Assembly (NCBI GenBank): GCA_020073305.1
Contig: JAIQFK010000027.1
Span: 1 to 64,000, forward strand
Origin: Terriglobia bacterium
GTDB taxonomy: Bacteria; Acidobacteriota; Terriglobia; Bryobacterales; Bryobacteraceae
DNA length: 64,000 nt
Direction: 5' to 3'
The notes beneath the pieces were generated by a model, which was not told the origin of the DNA, did not search any database, and saw nothing but the letters and a program-made list of their open reading frames with translations. Positions 36,932 to 45,359 of the stretch are shown here, one piece after another (positions within the stretch are counted from its first letter, which is position 1; each line of letters begins with the position of its first letter). Position numbers and translations under genes: made by a program.

Positions 36932-37168
36932 ATGCCCACTTCAAGAGATGATCTGCAACCCCTCACCAACGAGCAGGCAGTTCAGCTGCGTCATGACTTG
37001 ACGCTTGTCGAAGAGCGACTTCAGGATATCGCCATTTTGATGCGCGTCTGCTACGGCGAAGACAGCCAGGCGGTTATTCGAGCGGACGAAACTGCCGCCG
37101 CCTTGCAGCGGCTCAAGTGGGAGTTGGAGAGAACCAAGCTGCGGCAGCACGCAGCGGCCTCAGCCTGA
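36932..37168 (+). CDS. Small helical protein, probably leaderless
   Basis: A 78-residue charged protein, predicted helical throughout (LVEERLQDIAILMRVC, then ETAAALQRLKWELERTKLR). No motif is recognised; a single Cys lies mid-chain. The TATAAT just before the ATG suggests a leaderless message. It lies upstream of the ArsR gene on the same strand, 145 bases away. The helical hairpin look resembles small regulators or chaperone subunits, but this is only an impression. Confidence 0.6.
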   Translation: MPTSRDDLQPLTNEQAVQLRHDLTLVEERLQDIAILMRVCYGEDSQAVIRADETAAALQRLKWELERTKLRQHAAASA

Positions 37169-37281
37169 GAAGGCGCTGGGCTCTCAAACACCGCACACGC
37201 GGTGCCTTGGCACCCCTTTCCAGGGTGAGCATGAGTTTTATGCTCAATCCAAATTCTCCGCTACGGCCATCTATCTTGAAA

Positions 37282-37301
37282 ATATTCTTCAATTCGAATA
37301 T
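37282..37301 (+). promoter_or_regulatory. Candidate ArsR operator (inverted repeat)
   Basis: ATATTC (37282-37287) and GAATAT (37296-37301) form a perfect 6-bp inverted repeat with an 8-base spacer TTCAATTC. It ends 12 bases before the arsR-type start codon, inside an AT-rich patch in otherwise GC-rich DNA. Spacing and sequence match the AT-rich dyads bound by ArsR/SmtB repressors, so autoregulation of this regulator and the operon behind it is likely. Confidence 0.55.
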
Positions 37302-37313
37302 GCTTGTTTCTTA

Positions 37314-37721
37314 ATGAAGGATTCGCTGCGGCGTTTCAAGGCCGAAATTTTTCAAGGCCTGGCTCACCCGACTCGAATCGCGATCGTCGAGGCTCTGCGC
37401 ATCGGCGAATTGCCGGCAGGCAGGCTGATCGACCAGTTGGAACTCGAACAGGCCAATGCTTCTCAGCATCTGTCGGTTCTACGGGCCAAGAAGATCGTGG
37501 TAAACCGAAAGGTTGGCAACCAGGTCTTCTACTCTCTGCGGGATCCCGTGCTGATTGATGTCCTCGATATTCTGCGGCGCTATTTTTCGTCGCAACTGAC
37601 CGACACCGTGAACATGCTCGAAGAGATGGGTCCGGAAGAGACTGCCCGGAAATCAGCCACACCACCCAAGATGCGCCGAAAAGCGGGAAGGCGCGCCCGC
37701 AACACGACGGGAAGGACTTGA
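37314..37721 (+). CDS. ArsR/SmtB-family transcriptional regulator
   Basis: A 135-residue winged-helix protein. KAEIFQGLAHPTRIAIVEAL opens the fold, the recognition helix is in ANASQHLSVLRAKKIV (about residues 44-59), and the wing is NRKVGNQVFYSL. No metal-binding cysteine motif such as CVC is present, so it probably senses something other than thiol-bound metals. The C-terminal tail is very basic (KMRRKAGRRARN). Its stop overlaps the TTG start of the hydrogenase-like operon, so it is the first gene of that operon and its likely regulator. Confidence 0.88.
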   Translation: MKDSLRRFKAEIFQGLAHPTRIAIVEALRIGELPAGRLIDQLELEQANASQHLSVLRAKKIVVNRKVGNQVFYSLRDPVLIDVLDILRRYFSSQLTDTVNMLEEMGPEETARKSATPPKMRRKAGRRARNTTGRT

Positions 37722-39760
37722 GCGCACTGGTCGGCTACGCTTTTTTCGGGGGCTTGCTAGCCTACGCGACCGGCGCAGCCGCCAGTCTGATCACTGGGCG
37801 CAGCGCACGCCTGGCGCGCGTGCTGTGCTGTAGCTTCGCATTGGCTGGAGCGCTGCTCGAGACGCTTAGCTCCTGGCTGGCTCTGTTTGCGGCGAGTGAC
37901 GCTCGGTGGGAGATTCCCGCAGGCGTCCCTTTTCTTGTTTACAGTTTCCGGCTTGACGCGCTCTCTGCATATTTCAATCTGATTCTGAGCCTGCTGGCTG
38001 TAGCCATCTCCATCTATTCCTTTGGTTATCTGCGTCCCATGGACGAGAAGCGGACGGTTGGCGTCTTCGGGTTCTTCTACAACCTGTCGTTACTGAGCCT
38101 CACCGCGGTCTTCACGGCCTCGAACGCATTCTTTTTCCTGATCGCCTGGGAACTGATGGCGCTTACGGCATATTGCCTGATCACCTTTGAGCATCAGCAC
38201 GAGACCACGCGTCAATCCGGAGTCCTGTTCTTTGTCATGTCGCACGCGGGCACAGGCTGCTTGCTGATTGGTTTCTTACTCCTCAACTTATTTTCCGGAG
38301 GCTTGGACTTTTCCAGTTTCTCCGCGGCGTCGGGGAAACTGACCGGTGTCTCGCAATTAGCCGTATTTCTGCTGTTCTTTGTGGGATTTGGGGTCAAAGC
38401 CGGCGTCATTCCGCTTCACATTTGGCTGCCCGAAGCTCACCCCGCGGCGCCGAGTAATATCTCGGCGCTGATGTCGGGTGTTGTCATCAAGACGGGCATC
38501 TACGGTATGGCGCGCGTGCTATTTGAATTCCTGGGGGTTCCGCCCTTGTGGGCCGGAACCGTTGTCCTTATCGTCGGAGTCGTCTCCGCTTTGCTCGGAG
38601 TGCTCTATGCCCTCATGGAGCACGATCTCAAACGCTTGCTGGCCTACCACAGCATCGAGAATATCGGGATCATCCTGATCGGCTTTGGCGCGTCGCTGAT
38701 GTTCATCACACTCGGTTATCCGCGACTGGCTGCGATCGCACTGATTGCGGGCCTCTTTCATACCTTGAACCATGCCATTTTCAAGTGCCTGCTATTTTTG
38801 GGCGCCGGATCCGTTTTGCACGCCACGCATACGCGCAACATGGAGAAACTGGGAGGCTTGATCCGCCGCATGCCGCGAACCGCATTCTTCTTCTTGATCG
38901 GAGCCATCGCCATCTCCGGATTGCCGCCGCTCAATGGGTTCGTGAGCGAATGGCTTACCTACCAGGCGCTTCTGGCGGGCTTCGGCACCACCGAAAAGCT
39001 TACGCGCGTTCTCTTTCCGGTAGCAGGTTCTCTGTTGGCGCTGACCGCCGCTCTGGCGGCGACCTGTTTTGTGAAGGCCTTTGGCATCACGTTCCTGGCG
39101 CTGCCGCGCAGTAAGGAAGCCGATGATGCCCACGAATCCGGCTTTTCGATGGTGGCCGGAATGGGGGTGCTTGCGGCGGCTTGTGTGGCGTTGGGGTTAG
39201 GGGCGACGTGGTTTCTGCCCGTGTTCGACGGCATCACGGAACGCCTGCTGGGCGTACGCATGAGTGGAGAACTCGTGGCTGTCAAGGGATTGGTTCTAAC
39301 CTCTGGCTCTGCCCGGGGTGGAACCGTCTCGACCGCCGGAATTGCCGCCATGTTTGTCATTCTGTCCGCGCTTCCGGCTCTATTGTGGTTGCTTTGGGGC
39401 CGCAAGGGACATCGCTATATTGAGCCGACTTGGGATTGCGGTCTCCCTGGGCTTACCGCGGAGAACGAATACACGGCGTTCGCTTTCTCCAAACCCTTGC
39501 GAATGATTTTTGCGGCCCTCTATCAGCCTCGTCGTGAAATACAGGCTGAGTACGAGGTCTCGCCCTACTATCCCACGGCGATCCGGTTTGACAGCGAGAT
39601 TGAGTCGCCGTTCGAGGAGCGATTGTACGCGCCCCTGCAGAAAAAGATCTTGTCCATTGCGACCTGGATGCGCGGCATTCAGGCGGGAAGCATACACGCT
39701 TATCTCGCTTACATCTTCATCACTCTGATCGTACTGCTCTTGTTCGGAGTCCGCCCGTGA
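37718..39760 (+). CDS. hyfB: Hydrogenase-4-like membrane subunit B (ND5/Mrp-type ion pump)
   Basis: A 680-residue multi-spanning inner-membrane protein of the NuoL/MrpA/HyfB group (HyfB of E. coli is about 670). It belongs to the ion-translocating arm. The conserved helix motif KAGVIPLHIWLPEAHP lies around residue 228, and HDLKRLLAYHSIENIG follows. A TTG at 37718 is the start; it overlaps the ArsR stop. The C-terminal 100 residues form a hydrophilic domain and one last membrane helix. It overlaps the next gene by 4 bases (GTGA). Confidence 0.9.
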   Translation: MSALVGYAFFGGLLAYATGAAASLITGRSARLARVLCCSFALAGALLETLSSWLALFAASDARWEIPAGVPFLVYSFRLDALSAYFNLILSLLAVAISIYSFGYLRPMDEKRTVGVFGFFYNLSLLSLTAVFTASNAFFFLIAWELMALTAYCLITFEHQHETTRQSGVLFFVMSHAGTGCLLIGFLLLNLFSGGLDFSSFSAASGKLTGVSQLAVFLLFFVGFGVKAGVIPLHIWLPEAHPAAPSNISALMSGVVIKTGIYGMARVLFEFLGVPPLWAGTVVLIVGVVSALLGVLYALMEHDLKRLLAYHSIENIGIILIGFGASLMFITLGYPRLAAIALIAGLFHTLNHAIFKCLLFLGAGSVLHATHTRNMEKLGGLIRRMPRTAFFFLIGAIAISGLPPLNGFVSEWLTYQALLAGFGTTEKLTRVLFPVAGSLLALTAALAATCFVKAFGITFLALPRSKEADDAHESGFSMVAGMGVLAAACVALGLGATWFLPVFDGITERLLGVRMSGELVAVKGLVLTSGSARGGTVSTAGIAAMFVILSALPALLWLLWGRKGHRYIEPTWDCGLPGLTAENEYTAFAFSKPLRMIFAALYQPRREIQAEYEVSPYYPTAIRFDSEIESPFEERLYAPLQKKILSIATWMRGIQAGSIHAYLAYIFITLIVLLLFGVRP

Positions 39761-40695
39761 ACGTCATCTTCCCGGCGCTGGCGCAGCTCCTGCTCTTTTT
39801 AATTATTTCACCTCTGGTAACTGGAGTGATCCGAACCATGAAGGCCAGGTTCCAGACGCGCCGCGGCCCGCGCGTCTGGCAGCCTTACCTCGATCTCCAC
39901 AAACTCCTGCGTAAAGGAATGATCATTCCGGACACGGCCTCATGGCTGTTTTCCGTCACGCCGTACGTGGTTTTTCTGACCGCTGCGATGGTGAGTCTGA
40001 TGATTCCGATGGTCGCCACCGAGGCGCCGCTGAGCCTGTTCGGCGGGGTGCTGGCCGTGGTGTACCTGCTGGCGCTGGGCCGATTTTTCCTGGCGCTGGG
40101 AGGACTCGACACCGGCAGTTCGTTTGGGGGGCTGGGCAGCAGTCGGGAGATGACCATCTCCGCAATCGCCGAACCGGCCATGATGGTCGCGATCTTCACC
40201 GTGGCGATTGCCGCGAACTCTACCAACTTGAGCGAGGTGGCGAAGTCCGCGGTTGGCCAGAGCTGGCGTTTCCTCGCTCCGTCGCAGATGCTGGCGTTCG
40301 GAGCGCTGTTCATCGTTCTCATCGCTGAGACCGGCCGCATCCCGGTCGACAACCCGGCGACGCACCTCGAGCTGACCATGATTCACGAAGCCATGATCCT
40401 GGAATATTCGGGACCGTACCTGGCCCTGATCGAGTGGGGAGCTTCTTTGAAGCAGCTAGTTCTCATCACGCTGCTGGTCAATACCTTCTTTCCGTTTGGC
40501 TTAAGCTCGGACTGGCACTCACCCGGTATTGCGATCGGACTGGGATTCTATCTGATAAAAGTTTTGATCATTTGTTGTCTGATCGTGCTGGTGGAAACGA
40601 CGAACGCCAAGATGCGTCTGTTTCGGGTCCCGGAATTGTTGGCAGTGGCATTCATTCTGGGCGCGTTGGCATTGATCTCCACGTTTTTGTTCTGA
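39757..40695 (+). CDS. hyfC: Hydrogenase-4-like membrane subunit C (NuoH/HycD type)
   Basis: A 312-residue membrane protein with about eight helices, homologous to NuoH and HycD/HyfC, the subunit that joins the peripheral redox arm to the ion pump. The loop motif ETGRIPVDNPATHLELTM with IHEAMILEYSG is typical of the HycD group. It starts with GTG in a 4-base overlap with the B subunit gene, indicating translational coupling. The membrane-extrinsic acidic loop residues are conserved, so coupling between redox arm and pump is expected to be kept. Confidence 0.9.
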   Translation: MNVIFPALAQLLLFLIISPLVTGVIRTMKARFQTRRGPRVWQPYLDLHKLLRKGMIIPDTASWLFSVTPYVVFLTAAMVSLMIPMVATEAPLSLFGGVLAVVYLLALGRFFLALGGLDTGSSFGGLGSSREMTISAIAEPAMMVAIFTVAIAANSTNLSEVAKSAVGQSWRFLAPSQMLAFGALFIVLIAETGRIPVDNPATHLELTMIHEAMILEYSGPYLALIEWGASLKQLVLITLLVNTFFPFGLSSDWHSPGIAIGLGFYLIKVLIICCLIVLVETTNAKMRLFRVPELLAVAFILGALALISTFLF

Positions 40696-40701
40696 GGAGC
40701 C

Positions 40702-41388
40702 ATGTACTTCTTTGAAGACCCCCAATTCGGAAACCGAATGATCACCTTGATGGCTGCGTTTGTGCTCGTGCTACAAATTGCCATGGTGGGTCAAAGATGG
40801 CTGGTGACGAATATCCGGGTCTTCGCCGCGCAATCATTTTTGCTCGCCGGCATTGCGAATACGATCGCCTTTTTCAATCATGCCCCGCATCTCTACGTGG
40901 CAGCGTTTCTGACGTGCGTGCTGAAGGGCATCGTGCTGCCGGTCCTGCTTGAACGCCTGGTTAAGAGAATCGACATCGGGCAGGAGATCGCCCCTATTGT
41001 GAATGTGCCGCTATCGTTGCTCATCTCGGGAGGACTGACGACGGTCGGCTATGTAGTGGCGGAGTCTTTTCATCACCCTGAAGGAGCGGCCTCGCCCGCG
41101 AGCCTGGGGCGCAACACGTTGGCGGTCGCCGTCTCTCTCTTTCTCATCGGTTTCTTTATGATGATCAGCCGGCGCAAGGCGATCATGCAGGTGCTGGCTC
41201 TCCTTTCGCTGGAGAACGGACTCTTCCTGGCGGCGATCTCGCTCACTTACGGAATGCCTCTCATCGTCGAGTTGGGAATTTTTTTTGATCTTCTGGTTGC
41301 GGTGATGGTTCTCGGCATCCTGGTCTACCGTATTCAGGAGACCTTCGATTCGATGGATGTGACCAAGCTTTCGAAATTACGGGGTTAA
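40702..41388 (+). CDS. hyfE: Hydrogenase-4-like membrane subunit E (NuoK-like)
   Basis: A 228-residue protein with about seven predicted membrane helices, matching the HyfE family, whose C-terminal part resembles NuoK (ALLSLENGLFLAAISLTYG). The start follows GAGGAG with 4 bases between, 6 bases after the C subunit gene. It contributes part of the ion path next to subunit F. Confidence 0.87.
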   Translation: MYFFEDPQFGNRMITLMAAFVLVLQIAMVGQRWLVTNIRVFAAQSFLLAGIANTIAFFNHAPHLYVAAFLTCVLKGIVLPVLLERLVKRIDIGQEIAPIVNVPLSLLISGGLTTVGYVVAESFHHPEGAASPASLGRNTLAVAVSLFLIGFFMMISRRKAIMQVLALLSLENGLFLAAISLTYGMPLIVELGIFFDLLVAVMVLGILVYRIQETFDSMDVTKLSKLRG

Positions 41389-41395
41389 CGCCGCC

Positions 41396-42892
41396 ATGTT
41401 GCTCCTTGCCATTCTCGCGATTCCCTTGGCCGCTGGCGCGCTGTCATTCACCGCGCGCAACCGGCGAGGCATGGAGATGATTAACGTAGGCGGGTTCGTC
41501 GCGCTGTTGTTACTGGCCGCCGTGCTGGCGACACAGGTACTCCGGGCGGGCGCCGTTTCGATGTGGGACGGTTTTCTTGCAGCCGATTCGCTCAGCGCTC
41601 TGGTGGTGCTACTGACCGCGTTCGTGGCTTTGGCTTGCTCCGTTTACGCCGTGGGTTACTTCCGGGAGGACGAACGGAATCACGTCTTCGAATCGGACGT
41701 CCTGAAACCGGCGGCGATTTCAAGCGTTCGCAAGTATTACTCCCTGACGCCGCTCTTTGTCTTTGCCATGCTCCTGGTCGCGCTCGCAAACAATCTGGGC
41801 GTGATGTGGGTCGCCATCGAGGCGACCACTCTGGCTTCGGTGTTTCTGATCAGTTTCTACGGCCGGGCAACATCCATCGAAGCGGCCTGGAAGTACACGA
41901 TGATCGGCGGCGTCGGATTGTCCATGGCGCTGTTCGGCACCATCCTCACTTACTATTCCGCTCACCATGTTCTGGAAACCGAAACCCTGGCCGGTTTGAA
42001 CTGGTCGGTCCTGGTGGTGCATGCGTCGCAGTTTGATAAGACGACCATGAAGCTGGCGTTCATTCTGATTCTGCTCGGCTACGGGACCAAGGCAGGCATC
42101 GCGCCCATGCACACCTGGAAGCCCGACGCCTATAGCGAGGCGCCGGTTCCCGTGGCCGCCATGCTGGCCGCCGCGGTGCTGAACTGCGCCCTCTACGGTC
42201 TCATCCGCTTTTACGTGCTCACCAACAGGTGCCTCGGCCCGCAATTCGCGTCGCAGCTCCTCATTATCTTCGGCCTCTTGTCGGTCGGCGTCGCCGTTCC
42301 GTTCGTGCTTGTCCAGAAGAGTTTCCGCCGGCTGCTTGCGTACTCCAGCATCGATCATGGCGGCATCATGATTCTTGGCCTGGGCTTCGGCGGCGCGCTC
42401 GGCGCGCTGGGAATGCTGCTCCACCTTACGTTTCATTCCATTACCAAGCCCCTGCTGTTCTTTTGCGCTGGGAACGTAGAACAACATCAGAAGACCGATC
42501 TTTTCCGCCGGGCCAAGGGTGGCGTCATCCATGCCATGCCCGTCAGCGGACCGATCTTTTTGATGGCCACGCTGGCGGTAACCGGCACGCCTCCATTTAG
42601 CATGTTCCAGAGCGAGTTTACGATCCTGCGTGCGGGATTCGGCGGTTCGTATATAGGGCCAGCCATTCTGCTGATCGTTCTTTTGGTCGCGATCTTCATC
42701 GGATTTCTGGTGCACATCGCCAGGCTTGTTCTCGGCGCAGACCCGGGTTTGCCGCCCGGTGATTCGTGCCCATGGAAGAAGTACTCGCTGATTTGCCTGG
42801 CGGGCTTAGTCCTGATTCTCGGGTTTTGGCTGCCAGCGCCTTTGTTCGGACTCATTCAGGATGCCGCGCGGGTTGTGGGGGCACAGCCATGA
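41396..42892 (+). CDS. hyfF: Hydrogenase-4-like membrane subunit F (second ND2/ND5-type pump)
   Basis: A 498-residue multi-spanning protein of the NuoN/NuoL/HyfF group. The conserved segment GYGTKAGIAPMHTWKPDAYS (about residues 228-247) contains the half-channel Lys, and RLLAYSSIDHGGIMILG follows. With subunit B it gives the complex two antiporter-like pump modules. Its stop overlaps the start of the large-subunit gene by ATGA. Confidence 0.9.
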   Translation: MLLLAILAIPLAAGALSFTARNRRGMEMINVGGFVALLLLAAVLATQVLRAGAVSMWDGFLAADSLSALVVLLTAFVALACSVYAVGYFREDERNHVFESDVLKPAAISSVRKYYSLTPLFVFAMLLVALANNLGVMWVAIEATTLASVFLISFYGRATSIEAAWKYTMIGGVGLSMALFGTILTYYSAHHVLETETLAGLNWSVLVVHASQFDKTTMKLAFILILLGYGTKAGIAPMHTWKPDAYSEAPVPVAAMLAAAVLNCALYGLIRFYVLTNRCLGPQFASQLLIIFGLLSVGVAVPFVLVQKSFRRLLAYSSIDHGGIMILGLGFGGALGALGMLLHLTFHSITKPLLFFCAGNVEQHQKTDLFRRAKGGVIHAMPVSGPIFLMATLAVTGTPPFSMFQSEFTILRAGFGGSYIGPAILLIVLLVAIFIGFLVHIARLVLGADPGLPPGDSCPWKKYSLICLAGLVLILGFWLPAPLFGLIQDAARVVGAQP

Positions 42893-44478
42893 CCGTGGCA
42901 AGATTTCCCGAGGCTGCAGCACTGCAAGAGTTGTTCGGTGAGCAGGTTCTGTCGATGCGCACCGGGTCGGATGAACACCTCTACCTCGTTACCGGCGGGC
43001 CGGATATTCGTGGAATCGTCGAACATTTGCGGCGTGACCACGGCGCCCGGATAGTTACCGTATTCGCTGAAGACCGGCGCTCTGAGGACGGCGCATTTTT
43101 CAACTATTACGTCTTCGAGCAATTCGGAAATCCGCAGTACCTGATCTTATGCGCGCCAGTCCATCCGGAGAATCCTGAGTTTCCGTCCCTCTCTGCCGAG
43201 ATTCCCGCCGTGAACTGGCAAGAGCGGGAGATGCAAGACTGGTTTGGCTTGAAAGCCGTCGGACATCCGAATCCCCGAAGAGTGGCGATGCACGACAACT
43301 GGCCGGACGTTCATCCCCTCCTTAAAGATTTCCCACTCCGGACGCCCTTGCCTCGCTTCGAGGGAGAGAGGCATATCTATCGGCCGGCGATGGGTGAAGG
43401 GGTTCTTCAGGTCCCGGTGGGCCCGGTTCATGCGGGGATCATCGAGCCAGGACACTTCAGCTTCGCGGTGGCCGGCGAGCCCATCCTCTACCTGCAGTTG
43501 CGGATGTTCTACACGCACAAGGGGACCGAGAAGCTCTTCGAAAACTTGCCGGTTCACAAGGCCGTGTTTCTGGCGGAAAGCATTTCCGGTGATTCCAGTT
43601 TTTCTCACGGCACGGCCTTCTGCCAGGCGATCGAGCGGGCGTCCGACATTGACGTCCCGCGATCCGCGCTGCTGACGCGCACTATTTTTCTGGAGCTTGA
43701 AAGAATTTACAACCATGTGGCCGACATTGGGGCGATAGCCACCGACGTTGGATTTGTTGTCGCCAACGCCCATGCCAGCCGCCTCCGCGAGATGTTATTC
43801 ACGCTGAATGAACACCTGAGCGGGAGTCGCCTTCTCCGTGGCGTGGTCTGCGTGGGAGGTGTGCGAAGGGCCTGGCAGTCTGGCCAACAGAATATGCTCC
43901 GCAACGCGGTAGACGCTTTCGAGAGCGAGTTTGACGACCTGGTCGCACTGATTTACTCCTCTGACTCTACGCGGGACCGTTTGGAGCACACCGGCATCCT
44001 GCGGCCGGAGAAGGCCAAGGATCTGGGCATCGTCGGTGTCGGGGGCCGCGCCTCCGGGATCGATTTAGACGTTCGGCGCGATCACCCTTACGCGGCCTAT
44101 GACCAGTTCGCATTCCGCGTTCCGGTGTATCAGGCCGGTGACGTCTGGCACCGCATGCAGGTTCGGATTGACGAAGTGAAAGAGTCTGTCGGGATTCTCA
44201 AGAGTGCCACAGAACAAAATCTCTACGGCACTCATTGTGCTGTGCCTCGTCCCATCCCACCCGATCGGTGTGCCATCAGCTCAGTTGAGGGATGGCGTGG
44301 CGAGATCATTCACTGGGTTCGAACCGGACCCGGCAATCGCTTGGAACGGTGTAAGGTCAAGGACCCTTCGCTGAACAACTGGCCGGCTCTGGTCGAGGCG
44401 GTGCAGGGAAATATCATTGCGGATTTTCCAGTGATCAACAAGAGTTTCAACCTTTCTTACTCGGGAACGGATCGCTGA
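42889..44478 (+). CDS. Large subunit of hydrogenase-related complex (NuoCD/HyfG-like) without [NiFe] ligands
   Basis: A 529-residue fusion of a NuoC-like 30-kDa domain (about 1-155) and a NuoD/HycE-like 49-kDa domain (about 165-529), as in HyfG/HycE. In real group 4 hydrogenases the NiFe centre is held by CGIC and DPCxxC. Here the aligned residues are S233-G-D-S236 (SISGDSSFSHG) and S523/G526 at the C-terminus (NLSYSGTDR). All four metal cysteines are gone, while the surrounding residues, including H240, are kept. So it cannot carry NiFe. It resembles Ehr-type complexes. The start is in a 4-base overlap with subunit F. Confidence 0.9.
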   Translation: MTVARFPEAAALQELFGEQVLSMRTGSDEHLYLVTGGPDIRGIVEHLRRDHGARIVTVFAEDRRSEDGAFFNYYVFEQFGNPQYLILCAPVHPENPEFPSLSAEIPAVNWQEREMQDWFGLKAVGHPNPRRVAMHDNWPDVHPLLKDFPLRTPLPRFEGERHIYRPAMGEGVLQVPVGPVHAGIIEPGHFSFAVAGEPILYLQLRMFYTHKGTEKLFENLPVHKAVFLAESISGDSSFSHGTAFCQAIERASDIDVPRSALLTRTIFLELERIYNHVADIGAIATDVGFVVANAHASRLREMLFTLNEHLSGSRLLRGVVCVGGVRRAWQSGQQNMLRNAVDAFESEFDDLVALIYSSDSTRDRLEHTGILRPEKAKDLGIVGVGGRASGIDLDVRRDHPYAAYDQFAFRVPVYQAGDVWHRMQVRIDEVKESVGILKSATEQNLYGTHCAVPRPIPPDRCAISSVEGWRGEIIHWVRTGPGNRLERCKVKDPSLNNWPALVEAVQGNIIADFPVINKSFNLSYSGTDR

Positions 44479-44481
44479 CCG

Positions 44482-45318
44482 ATGTTCAAGATCATCCAGC
44501 AAACAGTTCGTACCGGGATCGTAACCACTACCTATCCGGCAACGCCCGCGGATGTTCCGGCATTTTTCCGCGGCAAGCCAGTCTTTGACTTTGAACGCTG
44601 GCAGGACGCCCGGCCGGCCGGGGAAGTTTGTCCCACGCAAGCCATCTCTGTTCTCGACAACGGAGATCAGCGAACCGTAACGGTAGACTACGGACGCTGC
44701 GTGTTCTGTGGCCTGTGCGCGGAAGCGGGGCCCGACCAGGCAGTGCGTGTCACAAGGGATTTCGAGCTCGCAACGCACAAGCGCGACTACCTCGTCGTGA
44801 CCGCGGATTATCAATTGAACCCGGATGGTACACACGGTGAATTGCTGGGTGTCTCGACACGGGAAGACGATGTCGAAACGGCGGGGCGAACGACCCAGAC
44901 CGCGATTCACAAGCTGCTGGGGAGGTCCCTGGCGATTCGGCAGGTCGATGCCGGTTCCTGCAACGGCTGCGAGCTCGAGATCGTTGCTCTGAACAATCCG
45001 ATCTACGACATCGAGCGGTTCGGCATCCACTTCGTGGCTTCGCCGCGTCACGCCGACATGCTGTTGGTCACCGGACCGGTTACCAGGAACATGGAATTGG
45101 CATTGCTCAAGACGTTCCGCGCCACGCCCGACCCCAAGGTCGTCGTCGCCGTCGGAGCCTGCGGCATCAGCGGCGGCATTTTCGGCGAGAGTTATGCATC
45201 CCTTGGAGGGGTCGAGAAAGTTCTGCCGGTGGATGTGTATATCCCGGGGTGTCCGCCGCGACCGCAAGCGCTTCTGCATGGCATTCTGCTCGCCGTCGGA
45301 CGCCTGGCTGAGAAGTAG
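44482..45318 (+). CDS. Ferredoxin-NuoB-like small subunit of the hydrogenase-related complex
   Basis: A 278-residue protein. The N-terminal ferredoxin part keeps C50 (EVCPTQAI), C73, C76 and C79 (CVFCGLC). The first three cysteines of motif I are missing, and the fourth of motif II is G83. In two-cluster ferredoxins the kept four bind one cluster, so exactly one [4Fe-4S] centre should remain. The C-terminal NuoB-like part keeps all four proximal-cluster ligands: C160 and C163 (GSCNGCE), C227 (GACGISGG) and C257 (PGCPPRP). Electrons can thus reach the large subunit from a soluble donor. It is the last gene of the operon. Confidence 0.9.
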   Translation: MFKIIQQTVRTGIVTTTYPATPADVPAFFRGKPVFDFERWQDARPAGEVCPTQAISVLDNGDQRTVTVDYGRCVFCGLCAEAGPDQAVRVTRDFELATHKRDYLVVTADYQLNPDGTHGELLGVSTREDDVETAGRTTQTAIHKLLGRSLAIRQVDAGSCNGCELEIVALNNPIYDIERFGIHFVASPRHADMLLVTGPVTRNMELALLKTFRATPDPKVVVAVGACGISGGIFGESYASLGGVEKVLPVDVYIPGCPPRPQALLHGILLAVGRLAEK

Positions 45319-45359
45319 CCGAGTGCCGTCATCCGCTTCGCACGGCGATCCAGTTGTTT

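Noticed and set aside
42889..44478. True [NiFe] hydrogenase 4
   Set aside because: None of the four metal-binding cysteines is present and no maturation genes are nearby.
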